Assembly: GCA_023627715.1 (NCBI GenBank)
Contig: JAMAHW010000001.1
Location: 1,116,001-1,180,000 of the forward strand
DNA length: 64,000 bases
From: Periconia sp. R9002
Taxonomy: Eukaryota; Ascomycota; Dothideomycetes; Pleosporales; Periconiaceae
Direction of reading: 5' to 3'
Position 1 is the stretch's first letter; each line of letters opens with the position of its first letter. Positions 33,646 to 44,280 of the stretch are shown here, piece by piece. The position numbers and the translations under genes are program-made. The notes below the pieces were generated by a model. That model made no database searches, was not told the origin of the DNA, and worked only from the letters and a program-made list of their open reading frames with translations.

Positions 33646-34494
33646 TGTTGTGTTTGCGTTGGTGGGTGATGGAAGGTATGGGTTGATGAGATTTTTTTTT
33701 GTTTGGCTTTTGGGAGTGAGGGAGGAGGGAGGGTTTTCGTAGTGATGACTTGTATGTAGATACAGAAATAAACGACCAAAAACGTTGCCGTTGCCGTGGT
33801 ATTTATACCCTTTTTCTTCCTATGTCTAAACCCTCTCACACTCTTTCCCCCCCTCCGCTAAAAAACTTCCTACCACGATGACATGACGAATTTGCAACGG
33901 ACTTAAGATAATCCCCTACTCCCTCCCAATCCAGAAACTCCACACAGCTGATACTTTCATGTTGATGCTTGAAGCTTTTTTGGAGGGTCGGACGTTACAC
34001 GGCGCTAGGCTGTATGTGGGGGTAAGCTACGAAATTTAGCGTGGTGGATCATTGTATACTAGGTAGTCAGCATCAATAACAGATCTAAGTTTCTAGCTGG
34101 GATGGGGGACTCAACACATCAATGTTGATGCATGAAGGTTTTAGGGGCCGGACGTTACTACAACCTACAACCTTCTCACGGCGCTAGGCCGGATACGGTT
34201 CTAAGTTACGAAATTTAGCGTGGTTGAGCATTTTTTTATAGTCAGCTTGAAGCAGGTCGGACAACAGATTATTTACATTTGAGTGGGAGGGGATTGACGG
34301 ATTTTGTGGGTGGAGATAGGTGTGTTTTGTCCGAAGGGGTTTATATAGGAGTGTTTCTGGAATTTGTAGAGTGAATCATACAGGATCACTCAGTACTTTC
34401 CTTCTTATATCATTAGTACATACACAAGAAGCATCATTTCCTACCTTCTTCCTATATCATTTCCCCCACTCGAACCATCTTTTAAATCTTCAAG
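33646..34494. promoter_or_regulatory. Bidirectional promoter with a duplicated element
   Basis: 849 bp between the divergent aldo-keto reductase and hydrolase genes. Two direct copies of a roughly 125-145 bp element lie at 33959-34083 and 34121-34265. Both share TGTTGATGC.TGAAG, CGGACGTTAC, ACGGCGCTAGGC and TACGAAATTTAGCGTGGT. The second copy carries an extra 18 bp after CGGACGTTAC. The hydrolase has a TATA (TTTATATAGG at about 34340), about 150 bp before its ATG. Confidence 0.7.
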
Positions 34495-35457
34495 ATGGTA
34501 ATGCTCAACCCCTCCCAAAAAGCAACCCTCAGTCCCGAAGCCATCCAAACCCTCACCGACATCCCCACCATCCCCTTCGCCAGCCTCGTATCCCCCTACC
34601 TCGCCTCGACCAAACGCATCAAGAGCCTGCGCGAAACCACCTCCGCCAAACTCACCCCCATCGAAGAAGACATCATCACCCGCCACAAACTCACCGTCCA
34701 CACCACGTCCATCGCCAACGTCTCCGTCGTCACCATCACACCCCCAAACCCCAACCCCTCCTACGCCAACAAAATCCTGCTCAACTTTTACGGTGGAGGA
34801 TTTGTTATGGGAGGAGCGCGTGAGCGCGCCGCCCTCCTCATGGCCGCCGAGATGCGCATCCGCGTCTACTCAGTTGCGTACTCTAAGTCGCCCGAAGTAC
34901 GGTACCCCGTCGCGCGCGACGAAGGGCTAGCCGTGTACCGACAGCTGGTCGCGGACATGGGCGCTGAGAACATCAGCGTCATGGGGAGTTCCTCGGGCGG
35001 TCAAATCGTCATGTCGATGCTGCTCATGGCACGGAAGGAGAAAATCCCCCTCCCAACCCGCGTGTTCCTCTGCACACCGAGCGTAGATTTAAGTGGAGCA
35101 GGCGACTCAATGGTTAGCAATGAAGGGCGAGACGTTATGCCCGTGAGCCTCCTCACCGCGATCGTGAAGCAGAATTACCAACCCGCGGATGTTGACGTCG
35201 TGGATCCGTTCTACTCGCCTATCTACGCGGAGTATGATGCGGGGTTTCCACCGACCGTCATCACCGTGGGCACGCGGGATCTGTGCTTGAGCAGTGGGAT
35301 TAGGATGTATTGGAAGCTGAGGGAGGCGGGGGTGAAGGCGGAGCTGTTGGTCGGGGAGGGCATGTGGCATGGGTTCAATTGGGCGGAGGCGGTTCCGGAA
35401 GCTGTGGTGGTGAGGAGGGCTGTTAGGGAGTTCCTCGAGGAAGGGTTCAAAGGCTGA
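34495..35457 (+). CDS. Alpha/beta hydrolase fold-3 (HSL-type) esterase
   Basis: A single exon of 320 residues. The catalytic triad can be placed: S166 in GSSSGGQ, D262 in VGTRDLC and H292 in MWHGFNW. The oxyanion block reads YGGGFVMGG (99-107) where the hormone-sensitive-lipase family has HGGG. Length and spacing match that family. It should hydrolyse small esters or lactones, and in a metabolic group could act on a pathway ester. There is no signal peptide, so it is probably cytosolic. Confidence 0.9.
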   Translation: MVMLNPSQKATLSPEAIQTLTDIPTIPFASLVSPYLASTKRIKSLRETTSAKLTPIEEDIITRHKLTVHTTSIANVSVVTITPPNPNPSYANKILLNFYGGGFVMGGARERAALLMAAEMRIRVYSVAYSKSPEVRYPVARDEGLAVYRQLVADMGAENISVMGSSSGGQIVMSMLLMARKEKIPLPTRVFLCTPSVDLSGAGDSMVSNEGRDVMPVSLLTAIVKQNYQPADVDVVDPFYSPIYAEYDAGFPPTVITVGTRDLCLSSGIRMYWKLREAGVKAELLVGEGMWHGFNWAEAVPEAVVVRRAVREFLEEGFKG

Positions 35458-36050
35458 GAGTTCATCTCTTGGGTGGGTAGTCTCCGCGTCAATGTTAGCT
35501 GTAGTAATTGTCTCGATGTATGGTGTTCATCAACCCTTCAATGAGGTTAAGCAGACCTTCTAGAAGCGGGTAGAGCCGTAATGTATTACGTGCTGGTAAT
35601 CTATGTTATACCCACAAAAGGTCTAGCGTGGAAAAAGACCCTGCGCTGGTGGCCGGCCAGAGCCCCTGGACTAGGGGGCGGCTTCACCGCCCCAAATTCT
35701 AAGAAAGGGAAAAAAAAAATTGTGCAATTTGTGCATACTCGCCTCCGTTCCCCTATCCATCCCCAGACCCACCAGTTCCGCTCGTTCATAAATAGAGATG
35801 TGCCGTTTGTGCTGACCATTTTGTTTCCCCGCATTCTACTTACCTTCCTTTCAACTTTCAACTCTTGAATCGCAGTGTCCGAAAAAGAAAAACAATTGCG
35901 GAAACTACACTCGCTGTTACGGTATACGTGTGCTCATTCACCTCAAAGACCCTCGACTTTCTCTCTCGTTCTACAACCAACCTCTTCTTCTACTTCCAGC
36001 AAACTTGAAACACGCGACACTTGTCGAACTCACAAACCAACCACATCACG
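35458..36050. other. Intergenic stretch with a GC-rich hairpin
   Basis: GGGGCGG (35675-35681) pairs with CCGCCCC (35687-35693) around a CTTCA loop, followed by an A-run (35708-35718). This is 1.8 hairpin turns short of any known RNA gene and may be an mRNA 3'-end or chance structure. A CT-rich leader for the next gene starts at about 35800. Confidence 0.45.
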
Positions 36051-36397
36051 ATGTCTGCCCGATTCCCCCTCTCATCTCGCCTCCCTATAACCGCGGCCTC
36101 TCATGCAGGCAAGCGCGTGCCTGCAACCATCCGCTACAAATCGACCTCCTCCAAAACCAGCCCCACAAGCAAGTTCGCGGGAATGGCGCCAAAGCCGTCG
36201 TCAGAGAAGCCGAGTCCCTTGGAAGCCACCATCCCCGTGTTATGGGCCGTCTGCGGCGCGTTGGGCGTCGCTGCTTTCCGCCGTATTGATGAGAAGAATG
36301 GCGAGGAGAATGTCAATAGGGTAGGTCTTCATGTTCTTCCGCGCGATGTTTTGGAATTTGGATACTGACTTTGTGGGTGTAGCTTCTCTATGTTTAA
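36051..36397 (+). CDS. Small mitochondrial-type membrane protein, unrecognised (94 aa)
   Basis: Exons 36051-36320 and 36383-36397; the last exon holds only LLYV and the stop. The 62-bp intron has a GTAGGT donor and a GTGTAG acceptor; without splicing the frame ends 14 codons later. The N-terminus is a clear mitochondrial presequence (MSARFPLSSRLPITAASHAG, then KRVPATIRYKST), with no acidic residue before about position 52. One membrane helix spans about 60-76 (TIPVLWAVCGALGVAAF), followed by a charged tail. Size and layout fit an inner-membrane accessory subunit, but I do not recognise the family. Confidence 0.65.
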
Positions 36398-37399
36398 ATG
36401 TTGTTGTGTGTTGTCTTTCGAACGTGGCGGTTGTTTTTTCGGCGGCTTGTCTGTTCGATACCTTGTTTCTTGGACACACTCTACATGCCCTTGAAACTGG
36501 ACTCGTTTTCTCCCTTGCGCTTAGAGCAATTGCATCTAGATTTCCCTGGTGCATTTTTTGGGTCCGGTCACGGCTATGGTTTTTCTTGTTCGGTTTGACG
36601 CGGAACGTCATGGTATGATTTTTGGGAAAAGGCACGGTCTGGCTGGGTCGTTAATTCGCTATTGCTTTGGAGGTTATTGGGGCACATTGGTTATGGAAAG
36701 GAAATACGCGGCGTTTTCGAAGCTCGGATGAGGTTTCCCTAATACTCTCTACCCTTTGCACATCTCTACATTCGGAAAAAGTACCTAGTGGAATTACTTT
36801 TTGAAGAGGAACCCTATTCTGGGAGTCTTCAAATCTAGAATTTATCATGTCACTGTGAAACTACGATATTCAAAAGAACACGGTGTATATTTTCTCTAAG
36901 AATGGATGATAGCAATAGTGGCAGTAATGGTGGCCGTCGTCATCATCGTCGTCGTCGTCCCCCCAACCAACCCGAAAACCAGGCACCAGACCTCGCCAAT
37001 CTAGTCTTCATCCACCAATATAAAACAAGCACGATAGTTCCGCATACATCGTCCACCGTCTAATTGCTCACCACCTCGCTACCTATCTTCCATCCATCTA
37101 AAACGTATATCTCACTGAACAAATGGCCGCCTTGCCTCAAAAACGTGTTCACCTTCATCACACCTCATTGGCCGAAAACACAGCAACGAATTCATGTAGT
37201 TCGATATTTTCGAAATCCACCACGCAGCATAGCGGGACCAAGTCTTCTCTTTTCATCCATTACTTCATGATCGTGCGAAACAAGACATTCGTTTGGCGTA
37301 CATGTAATACCTACTCCCATGGAGCACGACGTATGACTCACACCTAGCATAAGTGTGGTGTGGAGCGTATCCAGATTTCTTACTCACTTTTTCATGGGC
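36398..37399. other. Intergenic stretch
   Basis: Includes the 3' region of the small mitochondrial-type gene and a CGTCGTCATCATCGTCGTCG microsatellite near 36936. A 53-codon frame at 36902 (MDDSNSGSNG...) runs through it and is probably not coding. The first hints of the box array (GAATTCATGTAG, CCACGCAGCATAG) appear near 37190-37230. Confidence 0.5.
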
Positions 37400-38135
37400 T
37401 GTCAAAAGTTTCGATGCTATGGAAACAGGAGATGATGATGAAGAGATTCATCGTTGTTAGTTGCCATATACAGTGCCACGCAACGTCCCGCGGACATGAA
37501 AATGGGTGGGTTTTTGTTATAGTGGAACGCGCGCGCGCACACACCGCAACATGCCAGTTCCGGCCCATGACTTATAGTGGTGGCGTTGGCGCACACAAAA
37601 CTCCATCATCGTAAGATTCAAGGGATTTTTATTTCAGCATACCTCTCCACACGGCACAACACACAACATGAAACGTCCCAAACAGATTTTTGAGTGTGTT
37701 GCGAACAGGTGGGGAAGTGATAGGTAGAGTTGATGCAGACGGAATTCCACACATCAATGGCAATTGTCTCGATTTTTATTGTTTATAGCATGTTTTACCG
37801 CAAAGCAGAAAACACAACATTCGTTCTCACTGAAATTGCTTTTGAGAAAGCCGCGAATCAGTGGGAAGAGATAGAGATGTTGCAGACGGAACTCCACACA
37901 TACATCTTCGCAAGTAAATGTTTGATTATTTATACCATGTTTTGCCACACAGCACAAAACACACCATCGAATCCTTTTGATCATAATTTAAAAATGTTGC
38001 GAACCGGTGAAGGATGCAGACGGAACTCCACATAAGACTTGGGAACGCTTGCTGTTGGAAATTCACCACAAAGCACAAAGCACACCATGTAAGCTTCCTG
38101 TGGCAGTTCTAAAAATGTTGCAGACAGGCAGGAGA

Positions 38136-39360
38136 AATCCCGACACATAAGGCGTCAGTATCATAAAAAGGGTGAAGAAGACTTTTGCTGCTAAACAGAA
38201 CACACATATAGCCCTTCCAGAAGCGCTTTTTATTTTTTATTCGCAGACAGGACTCCATACATGCTGCTTCATTCGACTGTCTTTTTGTTGAAGTCGAAGC
38301 CCTCCGGCTCGTTCACACATAGATGACGGTACTGATTGGTTAATTTTGGATGATTTGCAGTATCTTTTAGCATGCAGCAGCACTAAAGACAACATGTAAT
38401 CATCTTTAACTCCCGTTTAAGCATTATAAAGAGGTTCGATAAATCCCGCGTAAGACGTTAGTATCATCGAAAGGCTTCTTAAGTCATTTTTCTGATGAGC
38501 GGAACACGCACATATAACCATGAATATGTGAGTTTATACGCAGACAGGACTCCACACATTTGCCTTCTTTGATGTGTATTTTTGTTGAAGTAGAACCCTC
38601 CCTAATTCTTCACACAAAACAACATGCTTCTCCTTCACTAGTCTTGTCAATTTCGAATTGATTATAGCGTATGCTACCTTGTGTATCAACATCAGGATGA
38701 GGTCCCTAATTTTGTCTGATTTGCAGCATCTTTTACCACGCAGCAGCGCAAAAGACGACATTAGAAATGCCTGAGGGGTCTTTGAAACGTTACAAATACG
38801 TTCGAAAAATCCCACGTAAGGCGTCAGTATCATGAAAATGACACTGAATGAAAATAGTGCTGCCGAACAGAACACATTGAGGTACAACATCCCGGAGTGA
38901 ATGTGACCTTTTAAAAGACTAACAAAGTTCCACATATCCTTCCATCCATTTAGTTTTATAATACTTAGAGTATATTTTACCACGCAGCAGCACAAAAGAC
39001 AGCATCCGCGATTTGTATTTCCTGTTTAAAAGTTGCAAATGAGTTCAACGAACCCCACATAGCGTGACAGTAGTTGCTTTTCTAATTGAAAAAACTGACA
39101 TTTTTAGAATAATCTTCCTGCCAAACAGAAACACACGCATGTTGTATCCGCAATAGCGGTTTAATACGCAGAAAAGACTCCACACATCTTTTACCATGCA
39201 GCAGCGCAAAAGACAACATGATCACCTCTTCGATGCTCTTTTAAACGTTACGAATAGATCCAACGAACCTCACATTAGGCTCCATTCGGAAAAATACTGG
39301 TGTTTAGAAATAAATTCGCTGCCAAACAGAACACACACATACTGCGCCGAGAACGGTGAT
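38136..39360. repeat. Four-box higher-order repeat within the array
   Basis: Four boxes follow in fixed order: A (CAGACAGGACTCCACACAT), B (CACGCAGCAGCACAAAAGAC), A' (AAATCCCACGTAAGGCGTCA then GTATCAT) and B' (GCTGCCAAACAGAACACACA). A' boxes start at about 38136, 38438, 38810, 39047 and 39261, so unit length is 214-372 bp. In the unit at 39167-39220, A and B lie almost side by side, as after a deletion of the spacer. Confidence 0.75.
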
Positions 39361-42300
39361 TTCTATACGCATATTTGAGGCCGGATGTTCACATACTGAT
39401 GGGTAGTACAGCCTTTTTAAACTCTTTTATGTGGTTAAGAAAAAGTTGCTGGTGATCATAGGAATTCGAAGTAAGCGGTTATGGGCGCCCGCGCAGACGG
39501 GAAACGATACCTATGTTATCCAAACACGCGTTTTTGATATTTGGTAGAAGGTCCGAACGACAACACATGAGATCCCAAAGGATAGTATTTTAGAAAGGAA
39601 ACAACACGTAAAAGACTGTAATCATAATTTTTAGTGCTGTTATTTCCTTGCTCGTGTCCGTTCCGAACACCATGGCGTTGGTGGTTATGCTTCTTTTTAA
39701 TTGGGGGAGAGGAGACAAATCCCACATGAATCTGGTCTCATTCACTCTCTGATAGTAGGTGGTTGCTCCCGAGCACGCTATATAAAACCATCAGGTGCGA
39801 TGCTTTGTTCAAGATTGAGTGAGAGGGCGAGAGAAATATGTTTTTCTAGCCTTTGACTTTTTGATATTCGTTACCTGCCCTAGAAAAAGATTCCATGGGT
39901 CTTCTTTGCCGCTTCGTTTCTTCGAAGGGGACCATGCGTGCGTCGAAATCTATTTTTATCGTATAAAATAGAGCCACGAAAATCTCGCACATACGAGTAT
40001 TTCGTTTGGAATTTTTATCATCGACTTCCTGCTCCAGGGAACGCCGCATTCATCTCGTAGAACCAGGTTTTTTAAAAAAAGAAAACCATGAGAAATAACG
40101 ACAAAGCATGTATGCGAGCCATATTCCACACATAAAATCGCAGCAATGCTTTTTTAAAAACATTTTTAACCTGCTTTTAGAAAATCTCTACATGAAATGG
40201 CTTAGTGTTGACTCTGAAAAGCCCGAGGCTGGGTTCCACACATACACTATGAAGCACAGGAGTTCTCGACATGCTTGTTCGTATGGGTCATTTTATTAGA
40301 ATGATTAAGGTCGGAGACAATCTCCGCACATAGCTAATGCGGATGGCTTTATTTATTGTATCCATCTGCCCTACAGAATGCCATGCCGTAGAATTCTAAG
40401 GTTTTTGAAAACCACGAAAGCAAATCCCACACATGACCTTGAAGTTGAGATTCTTCTCAACATTGATGGTATCTCATGAATGTTCTATTAGAGAAACCTT
40501 AATAAATAAGACCTGAGATAAATTCCGCACATGTTATTTCTTGATAGACACTTTTTTGGCGTGTCCCTCGCGCTTCAGACAACACCATGCCCCCTCCTCC
40601 TGTTCTTTTCAAAAAGCACGAAGGAACGCGAACCGGGTTCTACTCATGCGCTGTACACAACCACACTTTTTGACTTCACCAATCGCCCGTAAGAAAGACG
40701 TCTACGTAGTTCGAGTGTCTTTGTTATTTTTAAAGCACGTAAACGCGCGAGCCGAATTCCACACATCGACGTGTTTTAGGATGCTTTGGAGTTATTTATT
40801 TGTTTGTTTTAGTGAACAATCCTTGAAAACGTTGTCGTCGTCCTATAGTGCCCCTGATTTAGATTGACTTGTCTAGGAGATGTGTCATTTCGTACGAGCA
40901 AGATTCCACACATGAAACCCAAACATCCACATTTTGAGAATTACTACCCGCTCCAGAGAGCAACATCCGTTGTAGATCGCATTGATTTTTGTTGTACAGG
41001 CACGTCAACGCGGGAGCGAAACTCCACACATGATCATATTTCGATATCGTTTTGAAGTAAATTACTTAATCTGCAGAACACTCCATGAAGCTGTGTTTTC
41101 AGGTTTTTGCTTGTATTGGGTTACTTAGGAGGTACCCCATTTAAAATGTGAGTGTTAGGTTCATTCCAATCGTGTCCACGTAGGAAGTAAAACCCGTATT
41201 TTGGGGCGTCATCTCAAACAGAGCCCACGCGTACTCACAATAGTATTTTTAATGGGCGTTTTGCTGTAGGAAAACGAGACTGTAATTATCAGCAGCCGAC
41301 AGACATCGCACACGCTGCAGTTCATTTAGTGTCGGGACTGTAGATCCCGAGTAGAACATGGATAGCTCAACATAGTTCTTATCAGCATGAGAATATGTGA
41401 TGTTGATATTTCATATTCCTCCTACGGGATAGACTATGGTTCTGCCCATGATTAAAAAGAGCACTCTTATTTGATATCATAGTTTTAGAAGCACGTAATC
41501 GCTCAGGAAAAACTCCACACATGCCTCAGAGTTCTCTTGATTTGAAACCTCTAAGAACCGTTTGGAGAACAGCACATGTGGTAGCAGGCTGAAAGTTTTT
41601 TTTTACCAGAGAGCTTAGACGCATGAAAATGGTTCAAAACTCAAAATGCGCACATAAGGTCTAGCTCAGAACCGATATTCTCCAAAAAATCAAGACCAGT
41701 TCCATGAAATAGCACACTGCATTTGGTTCAACAGGATTTGAGAAACACGCAAACGCGCGAGCCAAATTCCACATAACGTCCGGATAATGTTCTTTTTTTT
41801 GCAAATCCGACGCTTCCTCCAGAGAACCACCCATACCAACTGTCCCACTGCGTTTTTTGAAGTCCGCAAGCCCACCGAAAAACTCCACACACATGCCACT
41901 CAAGTCGTGGAGCTTCGAGCGTCCAACGCCTGGTCCATGTTATAATACTTGGCAAATTTTATACACTCCGTAACGCGCAGGCCAAATTCGACACATGAAC
42001 TCAGGCAAGACATGATTTTTTTCCAAGTCTCACACCTGGGCTGGAAAACCACGACATCAAATGATCCGCTTAAAGGTTTAGAAGTGTAAGAAATGCAGAG
42101 CCAAATTCAAAACATATGGAGTGCCTAAGGAGCCTGGTGCATTCATCCGCTGCTCCAGAAAACTCCACATAGTAGGGTAGTCTCTAAGCTTTGGAAATAC
42201 ACAAGAGCACATGTTAGATTACTCATGTGTATTAGGTTGTGACAATTTTTTGTTGATCAGAGATTCTGAACATACCCCATACAGTCTTGATCTTACATAA

Positions 42301-43020
42301 AAGTACAGGGCAAAGTTCACATTCGTTCTTTGGACCAGATCTTTTAGAATTATTGAGGTGCATGGCAAACTCCACATATCGTCTCCTCGATTTGATTTTT
42401 ACAAATATTGAACAACCCAGAAAGCACCACATCCGCAGCCTTTGTAAGGACAATGAAAATGCGCAAAAGAATTCCATGATAATCTTTTTCCACCGATTGT
42501 AATCCAGAACATAGTATAAAAGTTTCCACGCTTTTGAAAGAGTATTCAGAAGATTCGAAAATTGCATACATGAAACTTGACCCGAGTGGTTTTTGGGCTC
42601 GAATACCCGCACCAAAACCAGACAGCGACATACATGTATAAAGGGGGTTGTTGGAAATGTGAAATGCACGCATGTCAAAGTCCATTGGCTATTTTGGTGT
42701 GCTGCTTACTCCAACGCCACATGTTTTTGAATCCCATGAATTTTGGGTACCCAAAAGCAGACAAAGAATAAACAGAATTCGCAATAGTGAATTGCCCTTT
42801 CATGTTTGGATTTTGAGTAGGTGCTCCAAAAATGCATAGCGACATTCACATACGGTGGTTTCGTAGTCAAGGAGCGCAGGCTGAAATCCGCACATGGACA
42901 AATAGGATGCTCAATTTGATCCACCGTATACCGTCAAGGGTGCCATGAATATGTTTTTAGGAATATGAAGATTCGAGAATTCGAAACCAAACATAATATT
43001 TGGAAATATCCATTTGGAAT

Positions 43021-43139
43021 CCAGACTCCACAGAACACCGTTTCGAGTTGTCTGGTAGACTCAAACACGCAGCCAGACTCCACAGAATACCGTCTCGAGT
43101 TGTATGGTATATACCCAAACACGCAGCCAGACTCCACAA
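43021..43139 (+). repeat. Recent 52-54 bp tandem triplication
   Basis: CCAGACTCCACA starts at 43021, 43073 and 43127. The copies share CTCGAGTTGT.TGGTA and AAACACGCAG and are far more alike than the rest of the array, so this end has expanded recently. Confidence 0.85.
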
Positions 43140-43317
43140 CGTACGGTTCCGTGGTTGTATCTTTTTTTGAAAAGATAATTCCACAAGTCCCCCCCAAGAG
43201 TGTGAAGAAAAAAGGAAGAAAGGAAACAAAGAAGCTGGAGAGAAAGGGGGGTTTATATACCCAACCCCGGCCAGTGATTACTAATACTCTCTGCCTGTGA
43301 TTGTACTTAAGCTGATC

Positions 43318-43362
43318 TGATGATATTGATGATGCTGATGATGATGATGATGCTGCTGCTGA

Positions 43363-43398
<36 letters not shown>
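43318..43398 (+). repeat. GAT/CAT fold-back microsatellite
   Basis: A run of GAT (with GCT interruptions) to about 43364 is followed directly by about eleven CAT units, so the two halves can pair as a hairpin. Confidence 0.9.
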
Positions 43399-44004
43399 CG
43401 AAAGCGGTGTCCCGAAATTGAGCACTCCGCACAAAGCACCGCATCCCCATCTGCTTCAGGAGTTTTAGGCGTACGTACGCAATTTCCGGCAGACTCCGCA
43501 CATCCACAAAGTCATCAATTTCTTTTGTTACCTCATGAACCGCATCCTCACAGTGTGTAGAGAAGAAGAAAAAGAGCAGAAGCTCGAAGGATGGAGGTTT
43601 AAATACTTACTGCTAGAGCAGGGACCACAGTTTATGTAAGCGACACCAAGGAGTGGTAGACGATTCTTAGTCTGCAATAAGATGATGAGATAGAGTGGTG
43701 GTGATGCTCGTTATCATCATCAATGTTGCCAATGTTCAAAAATCTACTCCACACAAACATGATACACTGATATTTTTGACGGGAACCCGCAACCACGCCA
43801 GATCCGACATCGGTAATCTGTCTGTATGTTTTTTAAGAACCTGCCTAGACCTCCACCCAGTGTAGAGAAAAGAAAAGAAAAGAAGAGAAGACGTTGAAGA
43901 AAGGACAATTTATATCCCTAGCCTCGGGTAGCAGTAGCCAATCATCTGCGTTTGTAAGTGTGAGTGCGAGGATATCAGGATATTTCACGATGACGACTTC
44001 ATCA

Positions 44005-44178
44005 TCATTGCCATTGAAAGTCTGGGAGTCCAAATAGCTGGTGGTGACGTCCCCGCAAAAGGAGGGAAACCCCACAATGATGGCGGTGATTACCATCGTC
44101 GCGAATTTTCAAATTGAAATATGCATTCGTACATGAGACACGGCCATCGTCCAGATTTTGGATTTTCTTTCCAGACAT
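44005..44178 (-). CDS. Short frame behind the fourth minus-strand leader (57 aa), doubtful
   Basis: The frame starts at 44178-44176 (MSGKKIQNLDDGRVSCTNAY...) about 85 bp after the TATA and CT-rich leader at 44270 and ends in TGA at 44007-44005. It is rich in His, Arg and Asp near the middle (IRDDGNHRHHCG). An out-of-frame short ATG comes earlier in the leader. No family is recognised, and the other three leaders have no matching frame, so this may be chance. Confidence 0.2.
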   Translation of the reverse strand: MSGKKIQNLDDGRVSCTNAYFNLKIRDDGNHRHHCGVSLLLRGRHHQLFGLPDFQWQ

Positions 44179-44280
44179 TGATGCTGCTTCTCGCTTTTTT
44201 TTGAAATTTCACATCTCAGATCCTGAATCTTTGTAGAGTGAGGAGGAAAGGAGAGGAAGCCTAAGGTGGTATTTATATGC

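Larger units (their letters stand above)
37400..43200. repeat. Degenerate two-box tandem array (main unexplained element)
   Basis: About 5.8 kb with no supported gene. A short box ending in CCACACAT (variants CCGCACAT, CCACATA) recurs more than 30 times on the plus strand, preceded in the left part by GCAGACGGAACT and in the right part by CACGTAAACGCGCGAGCC. A second box alternates with it: on the left CACGCAGCAGCACAAAAGAC then AACAT, on the right CTGCTCCAGAGAGCAACATC. Sequence between boxes is almost unrelated from unit to unit. Read on the minus strand, boxes start ATGTGTGGAGT and ATGTTGTCTTTTGTG. Spacer lengths are not multiples of three, so a coding repeat is unlikely. It does not match any mobile element, RNA gene or satellite I know. 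Confidence 0.75.
43235..44280 (-). promoter_or_regulatory. Four regularly spaced minus-strand TATA-plus-pyrimidine leaders
   Basis: On the minus strand GGGTATATAAAC (about 43250), GTAAGTATTTAAAC (about 43598), GGGATATAAATTG (about 43908) and GCATATAAATAC (about 44270) are each followed by 30-50 bases of almost pure C and T. Three of the leaders reach a TCTCTACAC or CTCTACAA block. Steps are about 348, 310 and 362 bp. Each is laid out like a fungal core promoter with leader, and all point into the box array. A fifth, weaker version may lie near 44890-44960. Confidence 0.55.

Noticed and set aside
37400..43200. CRISPR-like reading of the box array
   Set aside because: Boxes are imperfect, two alternating types, unevenly spaced, and the genome is fungal.
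43307..43507. Minus-strand frame with a run of Met and Ile
   Set aside because: It is a translation of the GAT/CAT microsatellite and has no promoter-linked start.
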